A stretch of 64,000 bases of DNA from Acridotheres tristis (GCA_037013685.1 CM072884.1:113242785-113306784), one strand, 5' to 3'. Counted from the stretch's first letter, positions 21,181 through 34,169 are shown. A program made the numbers and translations. The notes: a model not told the origin generated them from the letters alone.

Positions 21181-23462
21181 CATTCCATCATCCCATCATC
21201 CCATCATCCCATCATTCCATCATCCCATCATTCCATCATTCCATGATTCCATCATTCCATCATCCCATCATTCAATGATTCCATCATTCCATCATTCCAT
21301 CATTCCATCATTCCATCATTCCATCATCCCATCATTCCATCATTCCATCATCCCATCATCCCATCATTCCATCATTCCATCATCCCATCATCCCATCATT
21401 CCATCATTCCATCATCCCATCATCCCATCATTCCATCATTCCATCATCCCATCATTCCATCATCCCATCATCCCATCATCCCATCATTCCATCATCCCAT
21501 CATCCCATCATTCCATCATTCCATCATCCCATCATTCCATCATCCCATCATCCCATCATTCCATCATTCCATCATCCCATCATTCCATCATCCCATCATC
21601 CCATCATTCCATCATTCCATCATTCCATCATCCCATGATTCCATCATTCCATCATTCCATCATTCCATCATCCCATCATTCCATCATCCCATCATCCCAT
21701 CATTCCATCATCCCATCATCCCATCATTCCATCATTCCATCATCCCATGATTCCATCATTCCATCATTCCATCATTCCATCATTCCATCATTCCATCATT
21801 CCATCATTCCATCATCCCATCATCCCATCATTCCATCATCCCATCATCCCATCATCCCATCATTCCATCATTCCATCATCCCATGATTCCATCATTCCAT
21901 CATTCCATCATCCCATCATCCCATCATTCAATGATTCCATCATTCCATCATTCCATCATCCCATCATCCCATCATTCCATCATCCCATCATCCCATCATC
22001 CCATCATTCAATGATTCCATCATTCCATCATCCCATCATCCCATCATTCCATCATCCCATCATCCCATCATCCCATGATTCCATCATTCCATCATCCCAT
22101 GATTCCATCATTCCATCATTCCATCATTCCATCATTCCATCATTCCATCATTCCATCATCCCATCATTCCATCATCCCATCATCCCATCATTCCATCATC
22201 CCATCATCCCATCATTCCATCATTCCATCATCCCATGATTCCATCATTCCATCATTCCATCATCCCATCATCCCATCATTCAATGATTCCATCATTCCAT
22301 CATTCCATCATTCCATCATTCCATCATTCCATCATTCCATCATCCCATCATCCCATCATCCCATCATTCCATCATTCCATCATCCCATCATCCCATCATT
22401 CCATCATTCCATCATTCCACCATCCCATTATTCCATCATCCCATCATCCCATGATTCCATGATTCCATCATTCAATGATTCCATCATTCCATCATCCCAT
22501 CATCCCATCATCCCATAATCCCATCATCCCATCATTCCATCATCCCATCATTGCATCATTCCATGATTCCATCATCCCATAATCCCATCATTCCATCATC
22601 CCATCATCCCATGATTCCATCATTCCATCATCCCATGATTCCATCATCCCATCATTCCATCATCCCATCATTCCATCATCCCATCATCCCATGATTCCAT
22701 CATTCCATCATCCCATGATTCCATCATTCCATCATTCCATCATTCCATCATTCCATCATTCCATCATTCCATCATCCCATCATTCCATCATCCCATCATC
22801 CCATCATTCCATCATCCCATCATCCCATCATTCCATCATTCCATCATCCCATGATTCCATCATTCCATCATTCCATCATCCCATCATCCCATCATTCAAT
22901 GATTCCATCATTCCATCATTCCATCATTCCATCATTCCATCATTCCATCATTCCATCATCCCATCATCCCATCATCCCATCATTCCATCATTCCATCATC
23001 CCATCATCCCATCATTCCATCATTCCATCATTCCACCATCCCATTATTCCATCATCCCATCATCCCATGATTCCATGATTCCATCATTCAATGATTCCAT
23101 CATTCCATCATCCCATCATCCCATCATCCCATAATCCCATCATCCCATCATTCCATCATCCCATCATTGCATCATTCCATGATTCCATCATCCCATAATC
23201 CCATCATTCCATCATCCCATCATCCCATGATTCCACCATCCCATGATTCCATCATCCCATCATTCCATCATTCCATGATTCCACCATCCCATCATTCCAT
23301 CATTCCATCATCCCATGATTCCACCATCCCATCATTCCATCATCCCATCATTCCATCATTCCATGATTCCACCATCCCATCATTCCATCATCCCATCATC
23401 CCATGATTCCACCATCCCATCATTCCATGATCCCATGATCCCATCATCCCATCATCCCATGA
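21180..23462 (+). repeat. Octanucleotide satellite ATCATYCC, 2.3 kb, with a 616-bp higher-order unit
   Basis: About 285 octamers (ATCATTCC, ATCATCCC, ATGATTCC; rare CATTCAATG, CATTATTCC, CATAATCCC, CATTGCATC variants). The rare variants recur in the same order at a spacing of 616 bp (77 octamers): 22,075-22,616 matches 22,691-23,232 base for base where I compared them. Reading frames of the type HHSIIPSF are artefacts. Confidence 0.97.
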
Positions 23463-23692
23463 TAAGTTTATTTTAAGGCCTTTTAAAGCTAAACAAAGCA
23501 ATAAAAGTTTAACACTTACATTATTTACATTTTTCAACTTAATAATAGATTTTTATGGCTTTCAGAGTGACATTTGACTGACCAACCCAAGGTTACTCAT
23601 TGAGTTCCATGAAGTTTCAGTTTGGTGTTGTTCCATATTCTCATTTAAATCGCTGTTTTCAAAGCAGATTTAAAGGCTGATCATCCCAATCC
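23463..23692 (-). repeat. Composite duplicate of 19.60-19.75 kb and 21.04-21.10 kb
   Basis: TTTTAAAGCTAAACAAAGCAATAAAAGTTTAA through CATTTGACTGACCAAC (23,463-23,612) repeats the LTR-A part at 19,603-19,750. TTTGGTGTTGTTCCATATTCTCATTTAAATC (23,620-23,690) repeats 21,040-21,105. The octamer array is therefore bracketed by the same flank on both sides. Confidence 0.85.
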
Positions 23693-23699
23693 CCCGAGT

Positions 23700-24778
23700 T
23701 TTCCTGTGCTAGAAGCAGGCCTGGCAGGATGGAAATCTCTTTGCAGCTCGTTCTAATTTTTTTTAGGAATGAATTAATCGATATTTAGACTCTTCTGGGC
23801 GGGCCCGAGCTGGAGGCAACACAAAGGAAGGGAGGAAAGATGTGGTGAACACGTTAATTGTGTTTATTCTTTTTATTTGACATTTTCTTCCCTGCCTTTT
23901 CCTGGTTCTGGATTTTTATCCTTGTTGCTGCTTCTCTTCTGACCCTGAACCTTCCAAAATTAATATCCCCCAGTAAATTTACTGTAGCTAAGACCTGACA
24001 CTGAAAAAAAAAAATCTCAGTCCCAGAATATTCCTAAAATCATGGAAGGTTTGGGGTGGAAAGCTCCTCCACTTCCACCCCTGCAAGGTGGGGAGTGATT
24101 TTTAGTGATTCTCTGTTGTGTTGTTGAAATTTCATTTATTTTGGGGGACCAGGAATTTCTCCTGCTGCTCAGCCAGAGAGGGAATTCTCCTCTGAGAGCA
24201 GCTTAGGGCTTCCCACACCCCAAGAATTCCTGGCAGATTATTAATTCCGGGATTAATAATCAATAATCAATCCTTCACTCCGAAGAATCACGGAATGGTT
24301 TGGGGGTGGGAGTGACCTCATCCAGTTCCACCTTCCCAGGCTTCTCTGGGAATTCCAGCCCAGCCCCTCCCCAACCTCCCAGGGAGGAATTTCTTCCCAA
24401 AAAATCCCATCCAAACCTTCCCTGTGTCAGTGGGAAATCATTTCCCCTCATTCTGTCACTGCAGGTCCTGGCAGTTAAAATAGAGGAGATTTTTTAGAGA
24501 TTTTTTTCTGCATTTCCAAATACTTAAATCCCATCAGTTAATCCTAAATTTATTCCATGAATCTCTGCACAAGTAGCTAAATCACTTCCATATTTAATTT
24601 TCTTTTTTTTTTTTCGGCATCTCTGTCTCTCCGAAGAGAGAAATCCCAAATGAACAGCTGGAAATCCAACAAAAAAAACCCTAAAAATTAAAATTAAGAT
24701 AATTAAATATTAAAATTTTCCATCAGCTCAGCTTTGTCTCTGGCTCTGCAAGAGCTGAACTGGGACCAGTTCTGAGAC

Positions 24779-24812
<34 letters not shown>

Positions 24813-26246
24813 AAGAAATGTAAATAATCATGGAAACATGAGAGGAATTAAGGAGACATATGGAGATCTCCAGGAAATATGGCCTGGAAATTTGAAATGT
24901 GGTTCCTATTTGCTTCACACATTTTGTGTGCAGCAGGAGCAGCTTTTCTTGAGATTCCACGTGGGCTTGGGGTGATCTGAATCTTAATTTATGAAGCAAC
25001 TCCACAGTGCATTAATTGCACATTAATTACGGCGGTTTTATGTCCTAGACCGTCATTAAATTGTGTTTATTGCACAATTCTTGTATCAGGTTTGGTGGGG
25101 AAGCCAAAATTTTTACAAAATCCCATAAACAGAGGCCCCCCCAGATGGATCAGAAGTGGTCTGGAAAAAGCTGGGATTTTTACAAGGCTCAGAATCCCAA
25201 TAAAATTCCTCTGCATCCTCATCCAACAGGAAATAAAATCCCTTTATTAAATCCCTCAGCCCTTTTGGGAGACATTTATGACATCAGCAGAACAAATGGA
25301 TTGAAGGAATAAAAGCATCAGGATGCTCCACTCTGGGAATGGGATTCTGGAGGCCTCCAAAATGGACAAATTTCCCACTTTGGTTTTATTTTGAAAATGG
25401 ATTTCTGCCTTTCTGAGAAACAGGGAGGGGGTTTTCCCTCTGAAATCAGGAAAATTTTACACGAATTTACTCTTAAAAACCTGCAGAGAAATTTTGTTGC
25501 ATTCAAAGTTTCTTTTTACTGATTTTTTTAAAGGATTTATTCTAACTCACAGCAATTGAGACAAAAATCGGGGGGAAATCAAGTTAAAGAATTAATTTCT
25601 TTCATGATTCATCAAATTAATTTAATATTTTTTCCACCTCTCCTTTATATTCTAAGTTGAATGTGACAGTTCTTAAATCCTGTAATTATCCCAAATTCAA
25701 CACCAGCTTTTACAGTTAATTCATGTTTAATTAAGCAAGTTACAATGTGTATCCTTCAGATGTTACCAGAAAAAAAAAATATATTAATATCTGCTTTTAT
25801 TTAAGGTCTGTGCATCTCACATTTAACGTGGCCATAAAGGTTCCACTGTACATTGAATTTTCAGGTTGATAAAGCCACTGTACATTGAATTTTCATGTTA
25901 ATAAAGAGAGTGGGATGGGAGGTGTGGATTTTTTTTTTTTTAATGCCCTTTAAAAAGTCCATATTTAATAGGCTGTAACTGCACTGGGTATTTCCACGGA
26001 ATGATTTTTGGGAGCAAAATTGGAAAAACGGCCCTGGGGTGGGTGGAAATCATCAGGAGAAGAGCTGGGGTGAGAAAGGCTCTGGGATTTGCAGAATAAA
26101 AGGCAGAAGTGAAGGATTTCTCCCAGTCCTGCAGGGGCAAGTGGGTTTTATTTCTTCCATCTCACCAGAGCTCTGCTATTCTTTTAATTCCATATCACAG
26201 GAAAAATTCACTTTTCTCCCAGGTTTGAAAGTTCCTCCTGGCTTTT

Positions 26247-26280
<34 letters not shown>

Positions 26281-27170
26281 GATTTTTTTTTCAACAACCA
26301 GCACTGATGGTGATTGAAAATAGAACGAGGCAGAGCTTCACATCTGGGGTATTCCTTAAATTCCTCGTTTGGATCTCTGTGAGTGCAGTTTTGATTTAAT
26401 CCAGCCAGGAAATGGGAACGAAGCTCCATGAGTGGGTGACCAACTGACCCTGCCCAGCTGCAAAGCTCAGTCCTGCAGCTGGAGGCACCAACTGAAATTT
26501 CCAAATGTTACCAAAAAAAACCCCCCAAAATTAAAAAAAAAAAAAAAAAAAATCAAGTCACAAACTCAGTCAGACTGAAATGAGTGTTCAATTCAGGAGA
26601 AAATCCGTGAGGGGTTTTTTTTTGGTTTTTTTTTCAGTTATTCATTCGGCACCAGGCCTGAGTTTTGTCACAAGTTTGGTGACAAAAGTGGCACCTTGAG
26701 CACGACATTTAAAGGAGGTGCAGGCCACAGATGAGTCAGCTGCAGCTCCAAAAGCTCCACGGTTGGGGTCACAGTTTTTGTCCTGTGAGAAATTCTGAGA
26801 TAAACTCAACTGAGTCCTTCACTTGGGGGTGGTTCCCTCAGTGGCAGCAGCAAAAAAAAAAAAAAAAAAAAGCAAAATGGGATGGTTTGACCCCAAATTG
26901 GACAGGGGAGAGAAAATCCAACAAAAAAAATTCATGGATGGGGAGAAAGACAGGGAGAGGTCACTCGTGAACTGTCAGAAAAAACAGATTGGGGAAATTA
27001 ATTGGGTTTATGACCAATCAAAGAGCAGGGTAAGGAGTCAAATAAAAAGTTAAAAACATCTTTGTCCCATCCCTGTCCCTCCTTCTTGGGCTTAGATTTA
27101 TTCCCAAATGTCCCCCTGTTCTCCCCAGAGGAACAGGGACGTGGGAAGGGGGTTAATGGGTGGTGTGGGT
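23700..27170. other. No gene seen; sequence with several long A-runs and minor CR1
   Basis: A-runs lie at about 24,778-24,807, 26,248-26,277, 26,535-26,554 and 26,851-26,871. Antisense CR1 scraps lie at 24,035-24,090 (ATGGAAGGTTTGGGGTGG) and 24,285-24,480 (CACGGAATGGTTTGGGGGTGG...CCTCCCAGGGAGGAATTTCTTCC). The repeat paired with 20.5 kb is at 25,383-25,690. I see no coding exon. Confidence 0.6.
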
Positions 27171-27177
27171 CCCTGAA

Positions 27178-28965
27178 CATGGGGTCAGTCCTGCAGGAAC
27201 TGATCCCTTTAATCCATGGGGTCAGTCCTGTAGGAACTGATCCCTTTAATCCATGGGGTCAGTCCTGTAAGAACTGATCCCTTTAATCCATGGGGTCAGT
27301 CCTGTAAGAACTGATCCCTTTAATCCATGGGGTCAGTCCTGTAGGAACTGATCCTTTAATCCATGGGGTCAGTCCTGTAGGAACTGATCCCTTTAATCCA
27401 TGGGGTCAGTCCTGTAGGAACTGATCCCTTTAATCCATGGGGTCAGTCCTGTAGGAATTGACCCTTTTATCCATGGGGTCAGTCCTGCAGGAACTGATCC
27501 TGTAATCCATGGGGTCAGTCCTGCAGGAACTGATCCTGTAATCCATGGGGTCAGTCCTGTAGGAACTGATCCTGTAATCCATGGGGTCAGTCCTGTAGGA
27601 ACTGATCCCTTTAATCCATGGGGTCAGTCCTGTAGGAACTGATCCCTTTAATCCATGGGGTCAGTCCTGTAAGAACTGATCCTGTAATCCATGGGGTCAG
27701 TCCTGCAGGAACTAATCCCTTTAATCCATGGGGTCAGTCCTGTAGGAACTGATCCTGTAATCCATGGGGTCAGTCCTGTAGGAACTGACCCTGTAATCCA
27801 TGGGGTCAGTCCTGTAGGAACTGATCCCTTTAATCCATGGGGTCAGTCCTGTAGGAACTGATCCCTTTAATCCATGGGGTCAGTCCTGTAAGAACTGATC
27901 CTGTAATCCATGGGGTCAGTCCTGTAAGAACTGCTCTTTTCCATGGGGTCAATCCTTCAGGAACTGTCCCTGTGTGATCCCTTTTCCCATGGGGTCAGTC
28001 CTGTAGAAACTGATCCCTTTAATCCATGGGGTCAGTCCTGCAGGAACTGATCCCTTTAATCCATGGGGTCAGTCCTGTAGGAACTGACCCTGTAATCCAT
28101 GGGGTCAGTCCTGCAGGAACTGATCCTGTAATCCATGGGGTCAGTAAAAGGGATCAGTTCCTGAAGGATGGATCCCATGGAAAAAGGACCCCCACTGGAC
28201 TGGAGCAGTTCCTGAAGGACTGATCCCATATATCCATGGGGTAAATCCTTCAGGAACTGTCCCTGTGTGATCCCTTTTCCCATGGGGTCAGTCCTGTAGG
28301 AACTGATCTCTTTTTACTATGGGGTCAATCCTTCAGGAACTGATCCTTTCATTCATAGGGTCAGTAAAAGGGATCAGTTCCTGAAGGATTAATCCCATGG
28401 AAAAAGAACCCACACTGGACTGGAGCAGTTCCTGAAGGACTGATCCCATATATCCATGGGGTCAATCCTTCAGGAACTGATCCTTTTATCCCTGGGGTCA
28501 GTCCTTTAGGAACTGCTCTTTTCCATGGGGTCATTCCTGCAGGAACTGTCCCTATGTGATCCCTTTTCCCATGGGGTCTGTCCTGTAGAAACTGCTCCAG
28601 AGCAAGTCCTTTTTCCTATGGGGTCATTCCTGCAGGAACTGATCCTTTTATCCATGGGGTCATTCTTTCAAGAACTGTCCCTGTGTGATCCCTTTTTCCC
28701 ATGGGCTCAGTCCTTCAGGAACTGATCCTTTTATCCATGGGCTCATCCCTTCAGGAACTGATCCCTTTTCCCATGGGGTCATTCCTTCAGGAACTGATCC
28801 CTTTATCCATGGGGTCATTCCTTCAGGAACTGATCCTTTTTCCCATGGGGTCATTCTTTCAAGAACTGTCCCTGTGTGATCCCTTTTTCCCATGGGCTCA
28901 TTCCTTCAGGAACTGATCCATTTTTCCCATGGGGTCATCCCTTCAGGTCCTGCCCCACTGTGGGT
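27178..28965 (+). repeat. 37-bp minisatellite with inverted units
   Basis: About 48 units of 35-37 bp with the core CCATGGGGTCAGTCCTG followed by TAGGAACTGATCCC. The left two thirds is regular. From about 28,140 the units diversify (CCTTCAGGAACTG, GGGTCATTCC) and include inverted units (GATCAGTTCCTGAAGGA) at 28,155-28,230 and again 220 bp later. The open frames (GSVLQELIPLIHG) are artefacts. Confidence 0.95.
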
Positions 28966-28969
28966 CCCT

Positions 28970-30190
28970 TTTCCCATGGAATCCCCAGCCCTCCCACCAA
29001 ACCTGCTCCAGGTGGGCTCCTCTCCCCACGGGGCCTGAGATCCCTGCCAGGACCCAGCTCCAGGCTGGAATTCCCATGGGATCACACCATTTTTTTTTTT
29101 TTTTTGTGCACCCATTATTTTTCCTCCTTAAATACATTAAAGGCTCTTTCCCACAAGTGCCTTCTTCACCCGTGGGATCAGCCCCATTAAATTCCCTGGG
29201 AATACTCAAGTCCATAAAATTCAGAATGTACAAAAATCCTCCCAGGTGTGGGGACTCCAAAATGCCCTTGGTGCATCCCCCAGCTTAGGAAGGAGTTTAA
29301 GCTCGTGCTTAATCCCCTCTGCCAAGGATTTGGGGTTTTTTTGGGGGAGCAGGAATGGATTTGTGGAGGTGATTTCCAACCATATAGATCACAACTGCAA
29401 AAATCCACATTAAACCCTGATTAAATCCGTCAGCAAGTGAAAGGTTTGGGATCTCCATGGCCACGAGGAGATTCCAACTTCTTTAAATCCAGACATTTAT
29501 TCCTGATCACTCTTCTCACCCAATCAGACAGAAATTCCTTTATTTATGGGATCAATTTACCATAATCACGATTGTACACTTCTACTTCTCCAAATCTCTT
29601 CCAGAGCAATAGAATTAGGTGAGATGAAAACAACAACAAAAAAAAATATTTTAAAACCTCCCTGTCTGCCTTAAACCCGAATCTGTGTTTAGCCCCAGGC
29701 CTTGGCAGCGATTGAAACGAAATGTTTTGAAACAAAGCAAATTGGTTTTTTGCTGACTTTTAACGTGCTGCGAGACACCTGGTTCGACACAAAACATCTA
29801 TTCACAATTAAAGGCTGAGCTTTTGTTATGCAAAAGGTAAATGAGGGCACCGTGAACTCCGGGAGAGTCAAGTTTGGGGTTTGGTTTTTTTTTTTTTTTT
29901 TTGCATTTTTCTCTTTAAAAAAATCCTGGTTGGTGAGAGGAAATCAGGAATCTTTTAGGGATGGGTTTGGTCCTTTTTTTTTGTGGGGGGGGTTAGGGGG
30001 AGGCAGTAGAGTGGTAAAAAGACACCAAGAGTAGAAAAATAAACCGGTTTAAATTAGGTAAAAAGGAATATTCCCTTATTTGAATATCGGGTTTTATGCA
30101 AATGGGACATTGTGTGTTTGTGCAAGAGGCCAGACAGGTTCGTGTCACAGCACAGCTCAAATGACACCTGAATTTGGGTATTTCCGAGGC
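28970..30190. other. No gene seen; unique sequence
   Basis: A T-run lies at 29,091-29,105, an A-run at 29,636-29,646 and another T-run at 29,885-29,902. No supported exon or element. Confidence 0.5.
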
Positions 30191-30194
30191 TTTT

Positions 30195-30355
30195 GATGAG
30201 ATCCCTGCTGGATGGGGGGTGAGGGTGGGGAGGGGCTGGGATGGAATTCCCAGAGCAGCCCCTGGATCCCTGGAATGTTCAGTGCCAGGTTGGACATTGG
30301 CACAGTGGGAGGTGTCCCTGCCATGCCAGGGCTGGGATGAGCTTTAGGTTATTTT
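30195..30355 (+). mobile_element. CR1 LINE 3' region (sense)
   Basis: GGGATGGAATTCCCAGAGCAGCCCCTGGATCCCTGGAATGTTCAGTGCCAGGTTGGACATTGGCACAGTGGGAGGTGTCCC is the sense form of the CR1 segment common in this window. Confidence 0.8.
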
Positions 30356-30599
30356 CAAGTGCTCCTCTCATCACAATTCATCTTTAAATTTGAATTTTGC
30401 AACTAATTTAAAAGAGAGAAAAAAAAAATTCCTACCCCTAACTCTTCTAATGGACAAGAGGTTTGGGTTGCTTGGGGATTTTATTTTATTTTATTTTATT
30501 TTATTTTATTTTATTTTGGGGGATTTTCATTGGATGTGGCCGTGTTCCTCCAACTCATTTATTTTCACCTGGGTTTATGAACATTTAATTTTTTCATTA

Positions 30600-30735
30600 A
30601 TTAGAACCTTGGAATGGTTTGGGTTGGGAGGAATCTTAAATCCCACTCAGTGCCAGCCCTGCCATGGCAGGGACACCTCCCACTGTCCCAATGTCCAGCC
30701 TGGCCTTGGGCACTGCCAGGGATCCTCTCCAGGTT
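30600..30735 (-). mobile_element. CR1 LINE 3' end (antisense)
   Basis: CTTGGAATGGTTTGGGTTGGGAGG...CAGCCCTGCCATGGCAGGGACACCTCCCACTGTCCCAATGTCCAGCCTGGCCTTGGGCACTGCCAGGGAT. A TTTTA pentamer run (30,480-30,518) lies just to its left. Confidence 0.85.
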
Positions 30736-30739
30736 ATGG

Positions 30740-32300
30740 GAATCGTTTGAGTTCTCTGTTTATAAAAAAAATTTATAAATATTTTGGCTCTGCCAAACCC
30801 AAATGAGTCAAACCCAAAGGCCAGTCAGAAACCTCCCAGATCTGAGATGAATTCAGTGATTAGTCTTAGGTGAGGTAAAAAAACCCCAAAAACCCAAGAG
30901 AGGCATTTTCAGAGCATTAAAAGATTTTATTTCAGCACTCCTGAAGTGAAACTCCTGACGCTCCATCTCTTGTCATTTAAAAAAAACCTTTTTTTGTTGG
31001 TGTTTTAACGGTTGGGTTTTCCTTTGTTTCTCACTACAAAGTGCAAGGAACCTGAAAGGGAAACATCCCAAACATTTCACTTGGGTTCCAGGGAATCTTT
31101 TTGAGAGAGATCCAAACTCAAACCCTGCACTCTTTGATTTGTCACGAGGGGAGACATTTCCATTTCTTTTTTTCAGTTCTTTTTTTTTTTTATGTTCCCA
31201 TTTTTTTTTTCAAAACTCCATCCCCCAGCTCGTCCTTCCATCCCCAGGCAGGTGGGAATTGCTGCACCAGTGCAAATTATGGGAGCTGTGCCCTCAAATG
31301 AACAGGTTTAGAGTGATATCAAACACAATCAAATAAAAATAAATGAAAATAAATAGGACAATAAAAATACCAGCCATGGGGTTTGTGTTTTTTTTTATTT
31401 TCCCAAGAGTCAGAGTTCCATTAGAACTCTTGGTTTGAATTCTTTTTAAATCAGGTTTGGGCACGAAGCTGCAAACTTTTTTTTTTTTCTTGGTTTCATC
31501 TTTATTTATTTTTTTTTGTAATAATTGGACCACACAGCCTCCTGTCAGCAGAGTTTTACTGTCACCCTTCAGCATCTTGGCCCCTTTGTGTCCAGTTTAC
31601 ACTTTCAGGCACTTTATAAAATTGGTGCCCGAGAAGATTCATTTAATAAATTGAGATTCCCAGCAGTGGCTTTCCCTTCCAGGAAAAAAACAAACAAAAA
31701 AGGATTAAATCACCCTGTGACACTTCCAACTGGGGAAGGAATATCCATGAATTCCCTATTTTCTGCCTTCTGTGACTTCCATAGAAATCTGTATTTGCAA
31801 GCACCCCCTGCGAATAATGAAAGGCTTAAATTCGACCACCAATAAATTAAAATTTAATTTAAACACAACACGGTGCTTTTTTGGCCTGACACGCCCAACC
31901 TCATCCACGGAACGAGAGCAAAACCTTGCTGCTGAATAATGATGCAATTTTGTGTCTGCCCTCGCTCTTTTCCAAGGCTCAGCCTCCCACCGAGGAGCAA
32001 GCAGACGATTACCCTGGAAAACCTCTCAAAAAAAAAAAAACCCAACTCAGCCTGGAAAGGCTGAGAGGCTGAGCAGGGATTGACTTTGGATACAAGTGGG
32101 TGGTAGGAACATAAAAGGGATGGCATCAGATTAGAGCTGGGGCTTTGATCTCGGCTCAAAAGCAATAAAAGAGTCATAAAGGACTTTCACTCTGCATCTC
32201 AAAGCTCGAGACAGAGCCTTACTAAGCCTCCCAAGTGCCCCGGGGCTGATGTTATCACCTGGGCTTTACCCAACACTAAACCCAGCCCAAAGGGCTCCGG
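30740..32300. other. No gene seen; unique sequence
   Basis: T-runs are prominent (31,181-31,190, 31,200-31,210, 31,480-31,490, 31,508-31,518), with an A-run at 32,028-32,040. Frames here are short and lack splice support. Confidence 0.5.
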
Positions 32301-32319
32301 TGGTTTGGCTGAGGCAGCT

Positions 32320-33222
32320 CGGCCTCATTTAGCTCAACCTCATCCAGCTCAGCCTCATCTTCATCCATCCCATCCTCATCTTCATCCATCTCTGCCTCAT
32401 CTTCATCCATCTCATCCAGCTCAGCCTCATCTTCATCCATCCCATCCTCATCCATTTCATCCTCCTCCAGCCTCATCCTCATCCATCCCATCCTCATCCA
32501 GCTCAGCCTCATCTTCATCCACCTCTGCCTCATCCATCTCATCCTCATCTAGCCTCATCTTCATCCATCTCATCCTCATCCAGCCTCATCCTCATCCATC
32601 TCATCCTCATCCAGCCTCATCCTCATCCAGCTCAGCCTCATCCAGCCTCATCTTCATCCATCTCATCCATCTCATCCTCATCTTCATCCATCCCATCCTC
32701 ATCCAGCTCAGCCTCATCCAGCCTCATCTTCATCCATCCCATCCTCATTTAGCACAACCTCATCCAGTCCAGCCTCATCTTCATCAAAGCTCATCCTCAT
32801 CCATCCTCATCCTGCTCATCCTCATCCTCATCCTCATCCTCATCCATCCCATCCTCATCCATCCCATCCTCACTCAGCTCAGCCTCATCCAGCCTCATCC
32901 TCATCCTCATCCATCCCATTCTCATCCAGCTCAGCGTCATCCAGCCTCATCTTCATCCATCCCATCCTCATTTAGCTCAATCTCATCCAGTCCAGCCTCG
33001 TCTTCATTCAAGCTCATCCTCATCCATCCTCATCCTCATCCATCCTCATCCTCATCCTCATCCTCATCCTCATCCTCATCCATCCTCATCCTCATCCTCA
33101 TCCTCATCCTCATCCTCATCCTCATCCTCATCCTCATTCTCATCCTCATCCATCCCATTCTCATCCATCCCATCCTCATCCATCCCATCCTCATCCAGCC
33201 CATCCTCATCCTTCCTCACAGG
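32320..33222 (+). repeat. CATCCT/CATCCAGCTCAGCCT pyrimidine-rich array
   Basis: About 900 bp of hexamer-based units (CATCCT, CATCCA, CATCTT), with embedded CAGCTCAGCCT spacers on the left and pure CCTCAT runs at 33,020-33,150. One strand is almost free of G, giving strong strand asymmetry. The 340-codon plus frame (HPHPSSSSS) and the DEDEDEDG minus frame follow from the 6-bp period. Confidence 0.93.
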
Positions 33223-33284
33223 GGCCACCATGCTCATGGATTTCTGGTGCCCCCTCCCACCCCCAGTGACAGCCCCATTCCATG

Positions 33285-33660
33285 GAATCACAGAATCCTG
33301 GGATGGTTTGGGTTGGGAGGGAACTAAAAGCTCATCCAGTCCTCCAGGGACACCTCCCACTGTCCCAGTGTCCAGCCTGGAACTGAACATTCCAGGGATC
33401 CAGGGGCAGCCACAGCAAATCTGGGAATTCCATCCCAGCCCCTCCCAGGGAACAATTCCTAATTCCCAAAATCCCATCAAATCCTGCTTTGAAGCCATTC
33501 CCTGGGTGCTGTCCCTCCATCCTTGTCCCCAGTCCCTCTCCAGCTCTCCTGGAGCCCCTTCAGGCCCTGCCAGGGGCTCTGAGCTCTCCCTGCAGCTTCT
33601 CCTGTCCAGGTGAGCACCCCCAGGTGTCCCAGCCTGGCTCCATAGAAAAGGTTTGGAATG
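33285..33660 (-). mobile_element. CR1 LINE fragment (antisense), long
   Basis: AATCACAGAATCCTGGGATGGTTTGGGTTGG at the start gives the antisense tail and 3' end. This is followed by ACACCTCCCACTGTCCC, AACATTCCAGGGATCCAGGGG, GAAGCCATTCCCTGGGTGC and CCCTTCAGGCCCTGCCAGGGG. The complete order matches 39,645-40,050. Confidence 0.88.
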
Positions 33661-34169
33661 CCAGGAATTTTTAAAGAGGAATATGGGATGACATCAGCTC
33701 TGGGGTGGGTGGCACTGCTGCTTTATAGGTGAGAAATTCTCTTTTGCTGCTTTTCCATGGAGTAAGGATTGCTCAGCAGGCAAATTCCAGAGCCTGCCAA
33801 TTCCATAGTGGGAACAGAAGTTCATCAGTTCACCAGTAGAGTTTCATGTTTTAAATTTTTTAAATTTTTTTTTTTTTTTCCCCCAGAGTGACTTTTTAAA
33901 ACATGTTAAAAATGTCTCATCGTGGTCAAACACAACCCAGGACCTTCCTTAAAATCCCACCCCCTCTCTTGGGGTGTTTGCCTCACCCAACGCTTTGGAG
34001 ATCATGGAATGTGACTCATGTTTGCTGTATCAACATTTGGAAACTTTTTTTTTTTTTTTTAAGTTTCAGTTCATTTTTGGAGCTTGAAGAGAAGAGAATT
34101 TTTTGTGGGAAAAGGCAGGGTGAGAGCAGGGTCAAACACAGCACATGCAAAGGTGAACCAGGACAGGTT

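Noticed and set aside
21167..23406. Long plus-strand frames of HHSIIPSF repeats
   Set aside because: Products of the 8-bp satellite (24-bp frame period) with no start context, splice sites or non-repeat domain.
27178..28965. CRISPR-like regular repeats
   Set aside because: Units are contiguous with no unique spacers and the sequence is avian, so this is a minisatellite.
32305..33327. A 340-codon HPHPSSSS frame
   Set aside because: CATCCT hexamer array; an artefact.
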